Assembly: GCF_001431415.1 (NCBI RefSeq)
Contig: NZ_LDJI01000019.1
Location: forward strand, 144,836 to 208,835
DNA length: 64,000 bases
DNA from: Stenotrophomonas humi
GTDB lineage: Bacteria; Pseudomonadota; Gammaproteobacteria; Xanthomonadales; Xanthomonadaceae
Reading direction: 5' to 3'
Every line of letters begins with the position of its first letter. The stretch's first letter is position 1. Below the pieces are notes generated by a model. The model ran no database searches. It was given only the letters and a program-made list of their open reading frames with translations, and had not been told where the DNA came from. Both the position numbers and the translations under genes were made by a program. This document shows, in pieces, positions 60,519 through 64,000 of this stretch.

Positions 60519-61529
60519 ATGCAGGTGCTTGACCCGGAAAAAGCCGCAGCAAGCGGTGAGCTCAACAACAGCACGCGCCGCCCGGCCCGTACCGGCATCG
60601 TGATCGATGCCTCCTGCGATGTGGCGCCCGCCTTTCTCGCCAGCGCGGATGTGGCGGTGATTCCGATTCCGATCCGGATCGGCACCACCACCTACATCGA
60701 CCAGCATGACGCCACCGCCACCGCCCGCTACCTGCGCGAGAACGCCAACGGCGAAGGTGCCACCGGACAATCCCTGCCGCTGGATGCGGCACAGATGAGC
60801 AGCCTCTTTCTGGAACACTTCGCGCTGGACTATGACTCCGTCTATTGCCTGACCATCACCGCCAGCCGCAGCCCGATCTACGAGGCCGCCAGCCAGGGCA
60901 GCCTGCTGGCGACCAATGCCATCCGCGAGGCGCGCCAGGAAAACGGTATCGCCCGTCCGTTCCAGTTTCGGGTCATCGATACCCGCAACATGTTCGCCGG
61001 CTCCGGCATTCCGGCCATGGTGCTGCAGGACCTGCTGCGCGCGCAGGTGCCGGCCAAGGACATCCGCGGCGAACTGCAGCGCATCATCGACGCCACCCAC
61101 ACCTACTACGTCCCAGACAACCTGGGCTACGCGCGCGCCCGCTCACGGGTGCGTGGCGATCGCAGCATCAGCCTGGTCAGCGTGCTGTTGGGTGGCGCAC
61201 TGGACATCAAGCCCATCGTACTGGGCCGCCAGGGTGACACCCGCCCGGTCGCAAAATGCCGCGGACGCGATGACGCCTGGACACGCCTGTTCGCCTTTGC
61301 CGCCACCCGGGTGCGCGACGGCCTGCATGCCCCGCACGTGATCGTGTCCTACGCGGGGCCGCTGCAGGATCTGCACGGCTCACCTGCACTGGACCAACTG
61401 CGCACGGCCTGCGAACAGGAAAATGTCAGCCTGCATATCCTGCCGATGAGCATCACCGGGATGATGAACATCGGCCCGGGCGGACTGACCCTGGCCTTCG
61501 CCAGCGAAACCAACGACACCGCGTTCTGA
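60519..61529 (+). CDS. DegV family protein (fatty-acid-binding-like)
   Basis: 336 residues from ATG 60519 (MQVLDPEKAA), with AAAGGA 6 nt upstream. DegV proteins bind fatty acids and some act as FakB in fatty-acid kinase systems. Two-domain pattern: TGIVIDASCDVAP (about 27), SVYCLTITASRSPIYEAA (about 108) and GGALDIKPIVLGRQGDTRPVAKCRG. No FakA kinase is nearby. The 172 nt upstream of the start contain no clear promoter. Confidence 0.88.
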   Translation: MQVLDPEKAAASGELNNSTRRPARTGIVIDASCDVAPAFLASADVAVIPIPIRIGTTTYIDQHDATATARYLRENANGEGATGQSLPLDAAQMSSLFLEHFALDYDSVYCLTITASRSPIYEAASQGSLLATNAIREARQENGIARPFQFRVIDTRNMFAGSGIPAMVLQDLLRAQVPAKDIRGELQRIIDATHTYYVPDNLGYARARSRVRGDRSISLVSVLLGGALDIKPIVLGRQGDTRPVAKCRGRDDAWTRLFAFAATRVRDGLHAPHVIVSYAGPLQDLHGSPALDQLRTACEQENVSLHILPMSITGMMNIGPGGLTLAFASETNDTAF

Positions 61530-61550
61530 CCATCGCGCTTAGCTTGCGAG

Positions 61551-61572
61551 CTCGCGGCATCACCGCCGCGAG
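61551..61572. terminator. Hairpin between convergent degV-like and DUF3025-like genes
   Basis: CTCGCGGC and GCCGCGAG form a perfect 8-bp stem with a 6-nt loop between two convergent stops (61529 and 61582). No T-run on either side, so intrinsic termination is uncertain. Confidence 0.4.
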
Positions 61573-61581
61573 AAACCCACC

Positions 61582-62415
61582 TCAAGCCATTGCCGGACGA
61601 TAGCTGCGCCCTTCGCGCAGCGGCCGGAAGTAATCGGCCTGCGCATAGAAGCCCAGATCCTGTCGTTGATGCCAACCGGGAATGCCGGCCAGCGGCAGTG
61701 GCCGCAACTCCGTCGGCGCAGCCAGGACGTCGCCGGCGTGGACCGCCTCGGCCACGCGCGCTACGCAGGCCACATCGTCCTCGCCCTGCACCACCACGCA
61801 TTTGCCGACCAGCCGCCGCCCGGGCACCAGCATCTGTTCCATCAGTGCATGACCGATCACCGCAGCGATGGCGATATCACCGTTGCGCCAGTGCGCGGCG
61901 TGGGTATGGAACAACGTCGCCCAGTCGTGCTGATCCCAGGCACTGAGCAATGACGTGTCACGCACCCGCACGATGATGCCGGTTTCATCGAACTGGGTAA
62001 GCGCCTGCTGGGCGCGGTTGCGCTCAACCGCCCCCATCTGCTCGATGTGCCGGCACTGCTGTGCGTTGAGTGCCAACTTGATGCCGGGATGGCGTGCCCA
62101 GATCATCGCGTTGAACAGGTCGTGCCAATTGTGCAGGCGCGTGGCGATGCGGCCCTGCTGGATGCGTTGCTCGTAATGCAGGCCGTCATCCAGCAACAGC
62201 GCATCCTGTGCAACGAAGCAACGATCAGGAACGGACATACCGGCATTGAGCACATCGATGCCAGGCCAGTCCGGCGCCGTCATCCAATCCTTGTACGCAT
62301 TGAAGCCGGCAAACAGCGGATGTCGAAAACACGCTGGCGCCACGTCCCCGCGCGGCGGGGCGATGAAGCGGCGCCGGAGCTTGCCGGCGCCAGATGCAGA
62401 TGCCGATCCGGTCAC
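61582..62415 (-). CDS. DUF3025-family protein
   Basis: 277 residues, function unknown. Begins with GTG at 62415, whose GTGA overlaps the rimO stop, indicating coupling. No signal or membrane helix. Contains a conserved pattern [30 protein letters not shown] near residues 80-108 (quoted in parts: [25 protein letters not shown]) typical of DUF3025, and an Ala-rich HALMEQM helix. Recognition rests on this motif only; operon with rimO suggests no specific job. Confidence 0.7.
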   Translation of the reverse strand: MTGSASASGAGKLRRRFIAPPRGDVAPACFRHPLFAGFNAYKDWMTAPDWPGIDVLNAGMSVPDRCFVAQDALLLDDGLHYEQRIQQGRIATRLHNWHDLFNAMIWARHPGIKLALNAQQCRHIEQMGAVERNRAQQALTQFDETGIIVRVRDTSLLSAWDQHDWATLFHTHAAHWRNGDIAIAAVIGHALMEQMLVPGRRLVGKCVVVQGEDDVACVARVAEAVHAGDVLAAPTELRPLPLAGIPGWHQRQDLGFYAQADYFRPLREGRSYRPAMA

Positions 62416-63773
62416 AGCACCTTGAGGTCGAATGGCTTGTCGGCGGTTTCGATGATGGCGTCGCCGAACAGGTCGTGATCGTCGCTCTCGGTGATCTCGA
62501 CATTGACGAAATCACCGATGCGCAGCTTGGCTTCCTCGGCATTCTGGATGTGCACCAGGCCGTCGATTTCCGGCGCGTCAGCCTTGGAGCGGGCCACCGC
62601 GATGCCGTCTTCGATCACGTCGACCAGGCACTGCTGCACGCTGCCGATCTTGGATTCAAGCTTGGCGGCGGAGATGGCGGCCTGCTTCTCCATGAAGCGC
62701 GCCAGACGCTCCTGCTTCACTTCTTCCGGCACCGGGTCCGGCAGGTCGTTGGCAGTGGCGCCGTCCACCGGCGAGTAGGCGAACGCGCCCACGCGGTCGA
62801 GTTGGGCGACATCCAGGAACTCCAGCAGCTGCTCGAACTCGGCATCGGTTTCACCCGGGAAGCCGACGATGAAGGTCGAGCGCACGGTGATGTCCGGGCT
62901 GATCTGGCGCCAGCGCAGCACGCGCTCCAGGGTCTTGTCGACCGCGCCGGGACGCTTCATCAGCTTGAGGATGCGCGGACTGGCGTGCTGGAACGGGATG
63001 TCCAGGTACGGCAGGATCTTCCCTTCGGCCATCAGCGGCACCACGTCGTCCACGTGCGGGTACGGGTAGACGTAATGCAGGCGGGTCCAGGCATCCAGCT
63101 CGGACAGGCCTTCGCACAGCGCCTTCATGCGGGTGGCGTATTCCTTGCCGCGCCAGGTGCCCGGCGCGTACTTGCGGTCCACACCGTAGGCCGAGGTGTC
63201 CTGCGACACCACCAACAGCTCGCGCACGCCGCCCTTCACCAGGCGCTCGGCCTCGCGCAGCACTTCATCCACGGGGCGCGACACCAGATCGCCACGCATC
63301 GACGGAATGATGCAGAAGCTGCAACGGTGGTTGCAGCCCTCGGAAATCTTCAGGTACGCGTAATGACGCGGGGTCAGCTTGATGCCGTAGTCCGGCACCA
63401 GGTCCACGAACGGGTTGTGCTTGGGCGGCAGCGCCGCATGCACGGCGTCCATCACGCTGATGTAGTCCTGCGGGCCGGACACGGACAGCACGTCCGGGTA
63501 GTGCTCGCGGATCATGTCCCCTTTCTTGCCCAGGCAGCCGGTGACGATGACCTTGCCGTTCTCGTTCATCGCCTCGCCGATGGCATCCAGTGACTCGGCC
63601 ACCGCCGAATCGATGAAGCCGCAGGTGTTGACCACCACCACATCGGCCGAATCGTAGGACGGCACGATGTCGTAGCCCTCGACCCGCAGCTGGGTGAGGA
63701 TGCGTTCGGAATCGACAAGCGCCTTCGGGCAGCCAAGGCTGACGAAGCCGACTTTGGGGTTCAGCTGGGACAT
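62412..63773 (-). CDS. rimO: Ribosomal protein S12 methylthiotransferase RimO
   Basis: Radical-SAM enzyme adding a methylthio group to Asp of S12. 453 residues from ATG 63773 ([10 protein letters not shown]). N-terminal UPF0004 domain with its cysteines ([23 protein letters not shown]), radical SAM CxxxCxxC in [10 protein letters not shown] (about 152), and C-terminal TRAM domain (about 385-450). RimO rather than MiaB because of SLGCPK and the short C-terminus. The overlap with the following gene is 4 nt. Confidence 0.97.
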   Translation of the reverse strand: MSQLNPKVGFVSLGCPKALVDSERILTQLRVEGYDIVPSYDSADVVVVNTCGFIDSAVAESLDAIGEAMNENGKVIVTGCLGKKGDMIREHYPDVLSVSGPQDYISVMDAVHAALPPKHNPFVDLVPDYGIKLTPRHYAYLKISEGCNHRCSFCIIPSMRGDLVSRPVDEVLREAERLVKGGVRELLVVSQDTSAYGVDRKYAPGTWRGKEYATRMKALCEGLSELDAWTRLHYVYPYPHVDDVVPLMAEGKILPYLDIPFQHASPRILKLMKRPGAVDKTLERVLRWRQISPDITVRSTFIVGFPGETDAEFEQLLEFLDVAQLDRVGAFAYSPVDGATANDLPDPVPEEVKQERLARFMEKQAAISAAKLESKIGSVQQCLVDVIEDGIAVARSKADAPEIDGLVHIQNAEEAKLRIGDFVNVEITESDDHDLFGDAIIETADKPFDLKVL

Positions 63774-63829
63774 GTTCACGAAATTCTGAGGGCCGGGGTC
63801 GGAATGACCACAGGGCCGGAAAGCGGGCG

Positions 63830-63862
63830 ATTATACCGGTCACCCGCCACCGCGCCCTGCAA
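63830..63862 (-). promoter_or_regulatory. Possible promoter of rimO
   Basis: A consensus TATAAT (63835-63830) lies 57 nt upstream of the rimO start; the best -35-like TTGCAG (63862-63857) is 21 nt away, too far for a standard site. The -10 box alone gives modest support. The remaining bases to 64000 hold only GC hairpins, for example 63974-63989. Confidence 0.35.
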
Positions 63863-63973
63863 CTGGCTTAATGCGCCCACCTCAAGACAATGATCGACTC
63901 AAAAGCCCCTCTCCCGCCTGCGGGGCGATGCGGGCTCGCTTGCGAACCACTGGTCCGCAGCCCGTTGAGCGCT

Positions 63974-63989
63974 CTTGCGCCAGCGCAAG
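63974..63989. repeat. GC hairpin at the right edge
   Basis: CTTGCGC and GCGCAAG form a 7-bp stem with a 2-nt loop. It lies in non-coding sequence between rimO and whatever lies beyond the right edge. No T-run is next to it; role unknown. Confidence 0.3.
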
Positions 63990-64000
63990 GGCCGGGGCGC

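Overview
This 64 kb window is high-GC, densely coding chromosomal DNA from a gammaproteobacterium. Gene content and order point to the Xanthomonadaceae, most likely Stenotrophomonas or a close relative. This rests on recalled synteny and protein similarity, not on a search. The evidence is the block asd-fimV-truA-trpF, trpB/trpA next to accD, and a 14-subunit nuo operon lying between a tRNA-Leu and the initiator tRNA-Met. I see no insertion sequence, phage, CRISPR array or rRNA. No gene-free stretch exceeds 300 bp. The longest is about 280 bp, upstream of accD.

Layout, left to right (minus strand unless stated). 1-2900: exbB-like proton channel (cut by the left edge) and comEC. 3174-12201: pnp, rpsO, truB, rbfA, infB, nusA and rimP, the classic transcription/translation block, which is transcribed from rimP towards pnp. 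12403-12479: initiator tRNA-Met. 12681-27575: the complete respiratory complex I operon, nuoA to nuoN. 27687-27771: tRNA-Leu(GAG). 27821-32443: secG, tpiA, a 2-oxoglutarate/Fe(II) oxygenase-like gene, glmM and accD. 32725-35403: trpA, a small lipoprotein gene and trpB, with a LysR regulator (+) diverging at 35498. 36428-46506: five co-directional genes encoding a YqiJ-like membrane protein, a flotillin, a 1784-residue AAA+ ATPase, a TelA-like protein and TelA. 46683-54798: trpF, truA, a VOC protein, fimV, asd, a D-2-hydroxyacid dehydrogenase, aroC and prmB. 55023-56509 (+): sco and psd. 56627-58207: a LysM lytic transglycosylase. 58318-61529 (+): a HerA-like ATPase, a GreB-type elongation factor and a DegV protein. 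61582-63773: a DUF3025-like gene and rimO.

How they work together: most of the window is housekeeping. It covers ribosome biogenesis and initiation (rimP, rbfA, infB, truB, rpsO, rimO), mRNA turnover (pnp), energy (nuo), envelope precursors (glmM, accD, psd), and aromatic/tryptophan and aspartate-family biosynthesis (aroC, trpBAF, asd). The accessory part is the 10 kb flotillin/AAA+/TelA cassette between trpF and the LysR-trpB pair. It looks like a membrane-microdomain and stress module of unknown mechanism, and it is the best candidate for an undescribed system here. Smaller points of interest are a lipoprotein gene between trpB and trpA, a decayed copy of the nuoD 3' end just before nuoE, a run of hairpins behind nuoN, and a possible LysR operator touching its own start codon.
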